DNA of 64,000 bases from Maniola hyperantus (Eukaryota > Arthropoda > Insecta > Lepidoptera > Nymphalidae), in NCBI RefSeq assembly GCF_902806685.2, contig NC_048557.2, positions 558,001-622,000 of the forward strand, written 5' to 3'. The translations under genes were made by a program, and so were the position numbers. Of this stretch, positions 51,787 through 61,494 are shown piece after piece (the stretch's first letter is position 1; every line of letters starts with the position of its first letter). The notes beneath the pieces are model-generated. The model saw nothing but the letters and a program-made list of their open reading frames with translations, ran no database searches and had not been told where the DNA came from.

Positions 51787-52087
51787 CTCGCGGATAAGTA
51801 TGTTGACTCAAGTTTAACATGATTGCCCATTAAAGGAGTGCAGTGTTTTCAGACTCCATGTATGAATGCGTGTGAATTTTTTGACTCCACCATAACTCCT
51901 AAATGCTTGAACACTTCAGATGTGCATGTATGGGGTATCGTTAGAATTCTAAAATCATTCCGAGTGACAAAAACATTAAATATGGCGGCTGCTTGCCGCC
52001 ATTTTCAAATGTTAGATCTAATAATTTTATCACGACGTCATCTATTAACTATAGTCTGATTGGTCAAAAGCACACGTCTCTTCTCTA

Positions 52088-52536
52088 GTGATGTAACCAA
52101 TGTCATAATTTGGACATTCGCGGATGCGAATGCGAATATGTGCTGCCATTAAAAAACATGAGAAGTTAATGGATTTTATTTTATTAACCAACGACATATC
52201 AATTATATTTTTTTTTATATTCGCAAAACATTCGCAGTAATTTCGCGGAATGCCTCGGAAAGAGAGCCTCAATAGCTCAACAGGTAAAAGAGTGGACTGA
52301 AAACCGAAAGGTCGACGGTTCAAACCCCGCCCGTTGCACTATTGTCGTACCCACTCCTAGCACAAGCTTGACGCTTAGTTGGAGAGGAAACGACACGACG
52401 ACGACAAATATTCCCCATATTTGTCGTTTAACATGACTAATATTCTTTCTTTAAAACAAAAAAAAATGCGAATGCGAATATGCAAAGCCATGCGAATATC
52501 CGAAATGCGAATGCGAATATTCGTTACATCACTACA
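52088..52536. mobile_element. TIR element (AGTGATGTAAC) with nested SINE
   Basis: Left AGTGATGTAACCAATG and right CGTTACATCACT ends; both inner flanks are rich in GCGAATGCGAATATG. A SINE occupies the middle. Confidence 0.6.
52263..52465 (+). repeat. tRNA-Phe-like SINE
   Basis: A box region CCTCAATAGCTCAACAGGTA, GACTGAAAACCGAAAGGTCG, B box GGTTCAAACCCC, then GACTAATATTCTTTC and an A-tail. A CGACGACGAC insertion is private to this copy. Confidence 0.7.
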
Positions 52537-52854
52537 CTGTGCACTGTGCTTCGCTTCAGTGGAATTGTGACCTAAACAGTAGGTAACTGTGCAAACATGA
52601 CTGTGGGGATTTGTATAATACATATTGTTGTTTACTTCCTCGTATTTGTATAACATTACACAAATGCTTATAAAAAATTACGCGATCCCTTCGCAAAAAT
52701 CCAGTTGTGACATTTCCACGTGACGGGGGCTTTGTATTGTCGTATTTGCATATTAGCCGCCCCTTGATAAGGGTCGTATTTCAAAGGGAATATCTATGTC
52801 CTTAGTACGACTTTACACAACTCGATAATGTTGTTTCGAATTTCGAAATGAGTT

Positions 52855-53260
52855 TGTTGTGGGCTCTTTTCAGACCTGGGTGTGTTTGGAACCCTCGTAG
52901 CTTTAGTTATAAGTTAACAAAATTAATTATCACCACGACATCACAACAATATACGCTGATGATACCATTCTTCTCGCATCATCTATAAATAAAATTTAAA
53001 AAAAAAACAAAAAAAACTTAGAAGGGTATAGGGGAATTCCTCAAACGCCTTGAGGATATTAGCATTGATTTTGGACTTTTATGATAGTCGATAGGAAAAT
53101 CAAAAACTGACCTGAAATAGCTTAAACTGTGAGGTAGTCCATAATTACATCTACTTTGGTTCCACTTTCACTAATAACAGGAGTTGCGTCTTGCGAGACC
53201 GAAATCAGAAGACGCTGTGCCGTGACTAGATCAACCATCATAATATTTAATGTCTTAAAA
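52855..53260 (+). pseudogene. LINE reverse transcriptase core, decayed
   Basis: 52,855-52,930 repeats the retroposon block GGAACCCTCGTAGCTTTAGT. From 52,955 the plus strand encodes 'YADDTILLASSI' (the catalytic YADD box). Broken thumb pieces follow, including 'CEVVHNYIYFGSTFTNN' at 53.14 kb. Several stops and frameshifts. It is the only RT core in the window besides the Dong-like copies and BEL. Confidence 0.65.
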
Positions 53261-53474
53261 CGCATTGCGAGAAGATATCCGTGCTCAGTAGTGAGCCGGT
53301 GATGATGAAGATAATGATTTCCAACCGCTGCTGATACCACAGGACCTTCAAATTTCAAATGTCTAGCTTTTTCTTTATAACGTGGACAATGGGAGTCAAG
53401 GAAGCAAATCAAAAATTTCGTCGAAGCAAGTCGGGGTAATTACGCTAGTTCTGAATAATATAACCTTTTTTTTT

Positions 53475-53605
53475 AATGCTCGCTGTGACTGTCCGTAAAT
53501 TGAGTTACACGAGACCTATAAAACTCAAAAATATTTTATGTAATTTTAAGTGTGTAAATCTGTGGGCGGTTCTTTAACAAATAAAATAAAAAATAAAATA
53601 AATAT
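53475..53605 (+). repeat. Retroposon 3' tail, copy 1
   Basis: GACTGTCCGTAAATTGAGTT, ATCTGTGGGCGGTTCTTTAA and an AATAAAATAAAT tail. Reverse copy at 55.89 kb. Confidence 0.6.
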
Positions 53606-53869
53606 AACCGACTGTAAAACATTGTCTTTTATTTAGGTGCATTTTATACACTATACTGTTTCGAAATCTCTCAAATCTCGTACTCGAAATCTACCAAAGT
53701 TTTCAAGATGTATAAACTTGTCCTAAGCCTACATAAACCCGATTCAGTACCAATAAGTAAGGCTGTTTTGTAGCAAATCCATTTTACACTATCGGACACA
53801 TGTCCTAGGGCTTAGTTGTCTAGGCTTAGTCAGGGGACTTAGATGATATTGTTTTACATTATGTTATTT

Positions 53870-54092
53870 ACTAGATGATGCCCGCGACTTCGTCTGCGTG
53901 GATTTAGGTTTTTTTTTAAATCTCATGGGAACTTTTTGATTTTCCGGGATAAAAGTAGCCTATGTCACTCTCCAGGTCTTTAACTATACCGATGGAAAAA
54001 AATCACGTCTATCCGTTGCTCCGTTGTGACGTGATTGAAGGACGAACCAACAAACAAACACACTTTCGCATTTATAATATGGGTACTGATGG
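53870..54092 (-). mobile_element. Helitron-like type A, complete
   Basis: CTAGATGATGCCCGCGACTT, CACTCTCCAGGTCTTTAACT, GACGTGATTGAAGGACGAAC, CACTTTCGCATTTATAATAT. Confidence 0.65.
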
Positions 54093-54439
54093 GTACTGCA
54101 GGTCACACAGTCAAACAAGCACACATGATCAGACGAACGGGACGCAACTGAAAATTTTATTCATCAAAATTATGTGTAGGTTATACACACCTACACAAAA
54201 ATGATCAACAAATTCCCAACTTTCCAGCAAAGTTCTCATAATTTAGATACCATAATAACATTTCGCATTTTGATAGAAGCGCTCATCGCATTAATAAAGG
54301 CTATTAACTAATTAACGAAGTCCCACAGCGGCGCGAATTTATAGGCGAGGTGTGCAAATTTAATTTTATAATCTAGTTCTTGTTTGATAAAAAAAATATA
54401 ATTTTTGCCCTGGTTGAAAAGATTTAAAAATATGTACTA

Positions 54440-54545
54440 AAAAACCAGCCAAGTGCGAATTAGACTCACGCACCGAAGGTTCCGTATTTTGGTACGACAT
54501 GTGTAATTATTTTTAACTTAGGTACTTTCAAAAAATAGGTGGTTC
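54440..54545. repeat. (GTCY)n-type element, head
   Basis: CCAGCCAAGTGCGAATTAGA and GAAGGTTCCGTATTTTGG. Confidence 0.5.
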
Positions 54546-54600
54546 TCAATTCGGCCCGTTCTTATAAGTGAATCTTTGCTGTTGTTTGTTTTTTTTATCT

Positions 54601-54980
54601 TCTAAATATATAAAAGAAAAGGGTGACTGACAGACTGACTGACTGACTGATCTATCAACGCACAGCTCAAACTACTAGACGGTTCGAGCTGAAATTTGGC
54701 ATACAGATAGCTATTACTACGTAGGCGTCCACTAAGAAAGGATTTTTCAAAATTCGACCCCTATGGGGGTGAAATAGGGGTTTGAAATTTGTGTAGTCCA
54801 CGCGGAAGAAGTCGCGAGCATAACAAACGCAATCATTGGGCTGAAATTTGGTGTGCGGATAGCTGTTATGACGTAGGCATCCGTTAAGAAAGGATTTTTG
54901 AAAACTCAACCCCTAAGGGGGTGAAATAGGGGTTTGCAATTTGTGTAGTCCACGCGGACGAAGTCGAGAGCATAATCTAG
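54601..54980 (+). mobile_element. Helitron-like type B, 1.6 copies in tandem
   Basis: The first copy runs 54,601-54,828 with (GACT)n. A second body, 54,835-54,980, repeats GCTGAAATTTGG through to ATAATCTAG. Confidence 0.65.
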
Positions 54981-55439
54981 TTTCTTTATAATAACTCTGG
55001 CGTCTACAAACTACAAACTCTACAGCTAGTAAGTAATAGCAAAATCAAGAAGTTTTCCATATTACATGACGGAAGCGTATCCTTTGCTGATTCTGACACG
55101 TACTCGCAGTTAGTCGTTCAAAACAGGATGCCTCTATGCATACGACATAAAAAGTTAAAAGTTACTTAGATGGCAGAGGAAATGGCGTAAATGCATTAGA
55201 AGTTACTTACCTACTTTGTGTCTACTGACTTAAGAAAATCTACCTAGTCAATAAAATAGGAATATTATGTTTATTTTTATGATAGTTTTTTTACCTATAT
55301 TTCAAGGAAATTTCTAAATAATTTTAAATTTAGATTTAGGTTTAAGATATTTATTGTTCCATAAAGGAATTTCCACTTAGATGGAACTTACAGACTATGC
55401 TAAAAAGTGGGTTACCATCTTAAAGAGCACAGTAAATAC

Positions 55440-55600
55440 ATATCTACCTATTATTGCCGCCGATTACCGCCGCCCATGAACATTTGGAGCAGCAGAGGAA
55501 CTGCCGATGCGTTGCCGACCTTTTAGGAATTTATTGGTTTACCCCTATTTTTTGCCGGGGCTTTATCAAGGCTCCGCCCCTTGAATAACCCCATGTTGTA
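55440..55600 (+). repeat. Dispersed retroposon-like repeat, copy 2
   Basis: CGCCGCCCATGAACATTTGG, AGAGGAACTGCCGATGCGTT and AAGGCTCCGCCCCTTGAATA; relative of 30.62 kb. Confidence 0.5.
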
Positions 55601-55889
55601 AACTAGTAGTTTAGTAGTGGTATTTATAAAGCACAGCGTATTTCAACAGGCAACAAGGCTTTAATAGGTTAGAGATTTTCAGTAATTTCACCTTATATTA
55701 ATGACAATCGATGTCAATTAATACAAGTAGATTCGATTAGTTCATGCAATTAGCAGAATCAAATTAAGTTTAGCAAATTAAATTATGATTTAGATAGCAA
55801 ATTGAGTGTTAAATCGAATTAGTGCACAATTAGCTCCGCCCATCAAGCTTCTAACAACATTATTTTTAAGGACCTGAAATCAATACCCT

Positions 55890-56010
55890 TATTATTTATT
55901 TTATTTGTCAAAGAACCGCCCACTGATTTACACACTTAAAATTACATAAAATGTTTTTGAGTTTTATAGGTCTCGTGTAACTCAATTTACGGACAGTACA
56001 GCGAGCATTA
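55890..56010 (-). repeat. Retroposon 3' tail, copy 2
   Basis: The reverse of 53.48 kb: AAGAACCGCCCACTGATTTA, GTAACTCAATTTACGGACAG. Confidence 0.6.
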
Positions 56011-56055
56011 AAAAATATAAATTAAAATTTCATTTAAATTTAATTTAAATTAAGC

Positions 56056-56316
56056 ATTATAAAATTATAAATGCGAAATTAGTGTGTTTGTTTGTTGGTT
56101 TATTGGTTTGTTGGTCAGTCTTTCAATCACGTCGCAACCGTGCAACAGATTGATGTGATTTTTTGCACGGGTATAAATAAAGAGTTGGAGAGTGACATAG
56201 GCTACATCCGTTCCGATCGATCCGTTGCTATGTTGCAACGTGATTAAACGACAAACCAACAAACCAATAAACCAACAAACAAACACACTTTCGCATTTAT
56301 AATAGGGGTAGTGATG
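56056..56316. mobile_element. Inverted dimer of Helitron-like type A 5' halves
   Basis: The left half begins ATTATAAATGCGAAATTAGT. The right half is its reverse, ending CACACTTTCGCATTTATAAT. Both 5' ends face outward and meet near 56,205. Confidence 0.65.
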
Positions 56317-56577
56317 ATTGGGGTAGTGATAGACAAGAGAGATGATAACTTCATATTTAACACATTAATTAACTTTAAAGCATTTCCGTCTTTCTCTCGA
56401 CGAACGAATATAACTTTGATTAGGAAACGCGATTTAATATAACTTTGACAATTGGAGAGGGGAAGGTACTCAATTTGATATCAATTCGTAATCACCCCAC
56501 TGACTCTGGACGGAACCCGGACATAATGCCATTCGTTCATTCATTCATTAATGACTTATATCGATAAAACTAATGAA

Positions 56578-56800
56578 CCACCCGCGTTTCTGCAGTGCTA
56601 AAGCTATGTTTGCTGCTGCAAGGGTCCCTGACTTCTTCGCCATACTCAGAGCGAGGACGGCTTCCTTCTGGGAAAGACTGAAATACAGTACCAACGCTAT
56701 CTTGTGTGCTATTGTATCTTAGAAGTCCTTTTACAAAACTTTGGTCCAACCTGCATCGGTGCGACAACAACACCTTTACATGGATTAATTTTTTTTAATT
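56578..56800 (+). pseudogene. LINE reverse transcriptase C-terminus
   Basis: The plus strand encodes 'AAARVPDFFAILRARTASFW' and 'ERLKYSTNAILCAIVS', a LINE C-terminal signature, with stops after each part. Confidence 0.55.
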
Positions 56801-56849
56801 GTTAGCTCCATTTTTTACATTTATATTCTTATTCAATTCAATTTGAATC

Positions 56850-57005
56850 CGTCCAGTAGTGTGAGCTGTGCGTAGATCAGTCACTCAGGTCAGTCAGTCA
56901 CCTTTTCCTTTTATGTATTAGTGAGATGCTATTTATTTATTTATTTATTTATTTTATTTATTTTATATCTAATTAGAACGGCAGTGCCACTTACACTAAC
57001 TAGAT
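56850..57005 (-). repeat. Helitron-like type B 5' end joined to LINE tail
   Basis: 56,850-56,930 has CCAGTAGTGTGAGCTGTGCG and GTCAGTCACCTTTTCC. 56,935-57,005 is the reverse of the 350-519 LINE tail (ATTAGAACGGCAGTGCCAC) with a TTTA-repeat tail. Confidence 0.55.
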
Positions 57006-57124
57006 GATTAATAATAAATTTAAATACAAATAAAGGTACAAGAAAAAAGACATAAAATACAAAACGATAAAAGATCAAAGAATTTTGAATATGTACGCTG
57101 AGAACATTGAATGACATATATCAG

Positions 57125-57343
57125 TGCCCTTATTATAAATGCGAAAGTGTGTTTGTTTGTTGGTTTGTTGGTTTGTCCTTCAATCACGTCGCAACGGTGC
57201 AACGGATTGACGTGATTTTTGCATGGGTATAGATAAAGACCTGGAGAGTGACATAGGCTATTTTTATCCCAGAAAGTCAAAGAGTTGTCACGGGATTTTC
57301 AAAAACCTAATTCCACGCGGACGAAGTCGCGGGCATCAGCTAG
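57125..57343 (+). mobile_element. Helitron-like type A, complete
   Basis: TTATTATAAATGCGAAAGTG, GGTGCAACGGATTGACGTGA, ACGCGGACGAAGTCGCGGGC, end CAGCTAG. One of the best preserved type A copies. Confidence 0.7.
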
Positions 57344-57589
57344 TTTAGATAAATACTGCTGATTAAGATGCGCCTTATCACTGATAGATATCACGTTATA
57401 AAATTCATTTTAGGTAGCTTCTATTTTTATCACAAAGAATTAATCGAAAATCCTCCATGATGAATCAGTAAAATATTCGGTGTTACATTTAAATCACGGC
57501 CCCGGCTCGGAATCGTATAAATCACTCCTTAATTGGCAGGCCTTTATTTTTAATTGCACACACCAAAAGGGTAATAATATAATAAAAAC

Positions 57590-58100
57590 CAGACAAGTGC
57601 GAGTTAAACTCGCGTGTGGAGAGGGTTCCGTACGATGAATATATAAGTTTGTACGCAAAATATTGAAAGTAAACATTGAAAATATTTATTCTACTTAATT
57701 AATATTTATTGACTGATTCAGTCCGATTTAGAGCAAATTGACAGTGGCAGATGGACAGATATCTGTCTGTCAGGAACATACAGACACACGAGTCTTCCTT
57801 TAAGGGGTTTTTTAATTCAATTATAACTTAACCTTTGACTGTAATCTCACCTGCCCCCCGATTGGGTAAGAAAAACGTATTCATCGTTATCGTTAACGTC
57901 GAAAAATTCTGCCCTTTGATTGATTGATTCGCTGTTTATATTTTTTTACAGCCAATCAAAGGGCAGAATTTGTTGACGATAACGATGAATACTTTTTTTT
58001 GCACAATAGGGGTACAATTTGGTAAACTTGTAATGATGCAGTCCAAGAATCCAAGATAGAAGCGGAATCCGTTTTTTCATACGGACTTACGGAACCCTAA
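57590..58100. repeat. (GTCY)n-type element with nested SINE and MITE
   Basis: The head AACCAGACAAGTGCGAGTTA is at 57,590 and the end ACGGAACCCTAAAAA at 58,098. Between them SINE pieces (ACTGTAATCTCACCTG; AATGATGCAGTCCAAG) flank a small MITE. Confidence 0.5.
57856..58012. mobile_element. MITE with CCCC ends and long arms
   Basis: The arms carrying TATTCATCGTTATCG and TTCTGCCCTTTGATTG are mirrored on the right (CAATCAAAGGGCAGAA, CGATAACGATGAATA). About 157 bp, inserted in a SINE. Confidence 0.7.
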
Positions 58101-58324
58101 AAATGAGTGAACGAATGAAATCGCTTCCAATCCATTTCCTCCTTTTCCCCTTTTGTCTGACCCGCATTGGTCCGGACGCGATCAAATATTCATTCATTCT
58201 TACTGAGTGATTTTACGATGACGTTTAATGATTTGTTTTAATCAAACATTCCCATTAACCGAAATGGAGAAAAAGAATTAAAATTTTATGGACTTATTTT
58301 ACTACCAATATTTTACAGTCCAAT

Positions 58325-58326
58325 AC

Positions 58327-58358
<32 letters not shown>

Positions 58359-58680
58359 ACCGATAGACGTCCACTGCTGGACATAGGTCTCTTGTAGGGA
58401 CTTCCACATGCTACGGGCTTGCGCCGCCTGATACCAGCGGCTCCCTGCGACTCGTCTGATGTCGTCCGTCCACCTAGTAGCGGGTCTTCCAGCGTTGCGT
58501 CTTCTACTGCGAGATCGTCATTCCAGCACTTTGAGACCCCAACGTCTATCGGTTTTACGAACGTGCCCTGCCCATTGCCACTTCAGCTTCGCAACCCAAT
58601 GAGCTATGTCGGTTATTCTGGTTCTCCTACATATATTCTCATTTCTGATTTGATCACGTAGAAAAACTCCGAAGCTGTAC
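58325..58680 (-). pseudogene. RTE-type LINE, C-terminus with (ATG)n tail
   Basis: The (CATCAT)n start is the 3' tail. Then GACGTCCACTGCTGGACATA, TGCCACTTCAGCTTCGCAAC and TTGATCACGTAGAAAAACTC. On the minus strand it encodes the LKWQWAG-type block. Confidence 0.8.
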
Positions 58681-58683
58681 TTA

Positions 58684-58876
58684 ATCTAGGATTGACTGAC
58701 TGATTGAACTATCAACGCACAGCTTAAACTACTGGACGGATCGGGCAGAAAGGCATGCAATATGACGTAGTCATACGCTAAGAATTTTTTTGAAAATTCA
58801 ATCCCTAAGGGGGTGAAATAGGGGTTTGAAATTTGTGTAGTCCACGCAGACGAAGTCACGAGCATAAGTTAGTGTT
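58684..58876 (+). mobile_element. Helitron-like type B, decayed
   Basis: GACTGACTGATTGAACTATC, TCCCTAAGGGGGTGAAATAG, CACGCAGACGAAGTCACGAG, end AGTTAG. Confidence 0.6.
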
Positions 58877-58914
58877 GCATATAAAATTGTTATGTACAAC
58901 AAGTGTTATTACAA

Positions 58915-58970
58915 TGGTACGGAACCCTTCGTGTGCAAGTCCGACTCCCAATTGACCGGTTGTTGTAATA
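58915..58970. repeat. (GTCY)n-type element, head scrap
   Basis: GGTACGGAACCCTTCGTGTG and CCCAATTGACCGGTTG. Confidence 0.45.
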
Positions 58971-59219
58971 GTGCAGAATATAGGAATACCAACTTATTTT
59001 ATTTTTGTTTATCCTACATGCTAGTGGTTTTCGCGATTATTTCGCGGCGAAATAATTTTAGCTCAGTGTTGCCAAGTTTTTGAAATAAATGCAAATACTA
59101 AGTCGCTGTGACGCGGCGCGGCGACGTAAATAGGAAATATTGTCCTTTTCATTTTGCATGCCTGAATTTGTACGTGAGGTTGCCAAAAAGGTTGCTATTT
59201 GGTAAGGATTAAGTCTACC

Positions 59220-59318
59220 AGCCGTACTCAGAGTCGCTTAATCGTTACTTAAGTTTAGTTAAAACGAGACAGAGCTATATCTCTCACATAAATCTGTCTC
59301 GTTTTAATTCGTTTTATT
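59220..59318. repeat. Fold-back hairpin family, copy 5 (AGCCGTAC type, truncated)
   Basis: AGCCGTACTCAGAGTCGCTT and the GAGACAG core are intact. The right arm stops after GTCTCGTTTTAATTC. Confidence 0.7.
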
Positions 59319-59359
59319 TTACTGTAAATTAGAAAATACTTGAAAAAACTTAAAATAAG

Positions 59360-59585
59360 TCACTACCCGTATAATAAATGCGAATGTATGTTTGTATGTT
59401 GGTTTGTTGGTGTGTCCTTCAATCACGTCTTTTAAAACAGATTTTTATTTATTTTAATGTTTGATTGTTTTTGATTTATCGTGCAAAATGTCGAAAAAAA
59501 TACACGAATACGAAACCCTCGGTGCGCGAGTCTGACTCGCACTTAGCCGAACTATGTGCCCTACCCATTGCCACTTCAGCTTATG
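59360..59585. repeat. Chimera of Helitron-like A, (GTCY)n and RTE scraps
   Basis: Type A 5' end to CCTTCAATCACGTC (59,430), (GTCY)n from AAAACAGATTTTTATTTA to CGCACTTAGCCGA, then an RTE piece, CCCATTGCCACTTCAGCTT. Confidence 0.5.
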
Positions 59586-59604
59586 CAGATACTTATATAG
59601 TAAC

Positions 59605-59818
59605 TAGCTGATGCCTGCGACTTCGTCCGCGTGGATTTACATTTTTCAAAATCCCGCGGGAACTCTTTGATTTTCCGGGATAAAAATAGCCTATGTGTTA
59701 ATCTAGGGTATAATCTATCTACATTCGAAATTTTTATCTAAATCCGTTCAGCCGTTTTTGTGTGATTGAGTAACAAACATCCAAACATCCACACTTTCAC
59801 ATTTTATAATATTAATAT
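59605..59818 (-). mobile_element. Helitron-like type A, complete
   Basis: CTAGCTGATGCCTGCGACTT, GGGATAAAAATAGCCTATGT, GTTCAGCCGTTTTTGTGTGA, ending TTTTATAATATTAATATT. Confidence 0.6.
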
Positions 59819-60014
59819 TAGGAAGATACTATTATGTTTGTTTACAACATCTTATAGGTTGTTTTTCCCATATCCCTTATGTCGATCAACATAACGCATG
59901 ACGTGGCACCCATTAGCTTACGGGTTTCGAGTATGTAATACGACCTGATCCGGGTTGACCTCATGTCACGGACTTCCTCCTTTAATTGAAGGCTCGAGTT
60001 CCTTTACTCTACAG

Positions 60015-60310
60015 CTATAGTCCTGATAGCCTAGTGGTTACGACGTCCGCCTCCTATTCAGGAGGTCGGGGGTTCGATCCCGGCACAGAGAATTTAAGGC
60101 TTGTGGTCTGTAGATCCCGGACACGTACCTCTAATTTTTCGGAGTTACACGTGCGTTTTTAAAAATTAAAATATATCACTCGCTTTAACGGTGAAGGAAA
60201 ACATCGTGAGAAAATCTGCATGCCTGAGAGTTCTCCATAATGTTCTCAGAGATACACATCTCTGCCAATCTAACCAATGTGGCAGACGGTCAGACAGTAT
60301 TTCCTTTTAT
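60015..60310 (+). repeat. tRNA-derived SINE, near full length
   Basis: A box TAGTGGTTACGACGTCCGCC, B box GGGTTCGATCCCGG, about 60 extra bases, then GGAGTTACACGTGCGTTTTT and AGAGTTCTCCATAATGTTCT. Confidence 0.7.
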
Positions 60311-60315
60311 ATATT

Positions 60316-60525
60316 TAGACTAGCTTATGCACACAGCTTTAGCACAAATTTCAAACCCCTATTTTACCCTTTTAGGGTTTGAAATTTCAAAAATCCTTTC
60401 TTAAGCAAATGCCTAAATTATAATAGCTATCTGCAAGCCAAATTTCAGCTCGATCCGTTCAGTGGTTTACGCTGCGCGTTGATAGATCCGTCAGTCAGTC
60501 AGTTTTTCTTTTTATATATTTATAT
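60316..60525 (-). mobile_element. Helitron-like type B, decayed
   Basis: CTAGCTTATGCACACAGCTT, AACCCCTATTTTACCCTTTT, and the GTCAGTCAGTCAG tract. Confidence 0.55.
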
Positions 60526-60781
60526 GACCCATGAATTATTCACTGATAAGAACTAATCACCGTTTGGTAAGTGGCAGGTACCACTAAACTTTTGACCACA
60601 ACTTTTAATAACGCTGACGATTTTGAAAAATGACTACAAAGTGAAATTCCAAACGAAATATTACTGGTAGCATACTTTTTCGACGGCCCGAATAGATTTC
60701 AATATCTATCTCGAACATAATTCCCGACGCAGACAACCGAAAAAAACTTGAAACGTAAACAATACGAGAAGGCAATAGACA

Positions 60782-60880
60782 ACCTCTCGGCGCAATGGTG
60801 AGTGATGTGGTCATTGAGTGGGATATCCTGGGTGTGGCGGCACGAATCCAACCTTGGTTTTGGGATCCCTTGACGTCACA
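60782..60880 (+). repeat. SINE head, decayed
   Basis: CCTCTCGGCGCAATGGTGAG resembles the 32.12 kb SINE head. The B box is eroded. Confidence 0.4.
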
Positions 60881-61016
60881 TCTGTGTTCGGAATCCTAGT
60901 TTGGAAATCGGTAATTCCGTCGTTATAAGACCTAAAGGTTCGCTCGTTCTTGCAATTTGGCTAGAACACAACAACGGTTACTTACGTATTAGTTATCAGG
61001 TATGGAGGATAAAGCT

Positions 61017-61382
61017 TGTATGGCGTATTTCCAGGTGGCTTGCTGGCAAGGCGTTGACGTCGACCAGTTGCTGAGTAATTCGGCCGTTGCACTTGATAAC
61101 ACTGCACTGAGCACTTCAACTCTTGGTCACCGCGGTGCCGACTAGTATTAACTAAAGAGATATAATTAGTTGTCCGTTTGATTTTAACGAAATTGTAGCC
61201 CGGTTTTAATGGCGTCGATGGTCGATTGCTAACACTTCTCCTGTCGCTTCTTCCGATGATGCCCGATAATAATCGTATGCTCACGAACGAAAATGAGCTG
61301 CCGCTATTGGTTCAAACCAAAGACGAACGAGTAGATCGGGATCGAATGAACAAAGGAACACAGATATCGCGACAAGCATACA
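61017..61382 (-). repeat. BEL/Pao 3' LTR, about 366 bp
   Basis: Inverted ends TGTATGG and GCATACA bound 366 bp just downstream of pol. On the minus strand the preceding GGTGGGCGGTA is a plausible polypurine tract. The other LTR is outside the window, so the limits rest on the TG/CA ends only. Confidence 0.55.
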
Positions 61383-61494
61383 TACCGCCCACCAAAATAC
61401 AGCTGGTATTTTCCAGATAGGTATGAACGAAACTAGTGAACTAAAGTTATTAACTAAACTAAAATTAAATATAAACTAACTAGGAGACGCTAAA

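Noticed and set aside
51575..51820. 81-codon minus frame with Arg-rich sequence
   Set aside because: It lies across a hAT-type MITE and its flank, so it is a chance frame.
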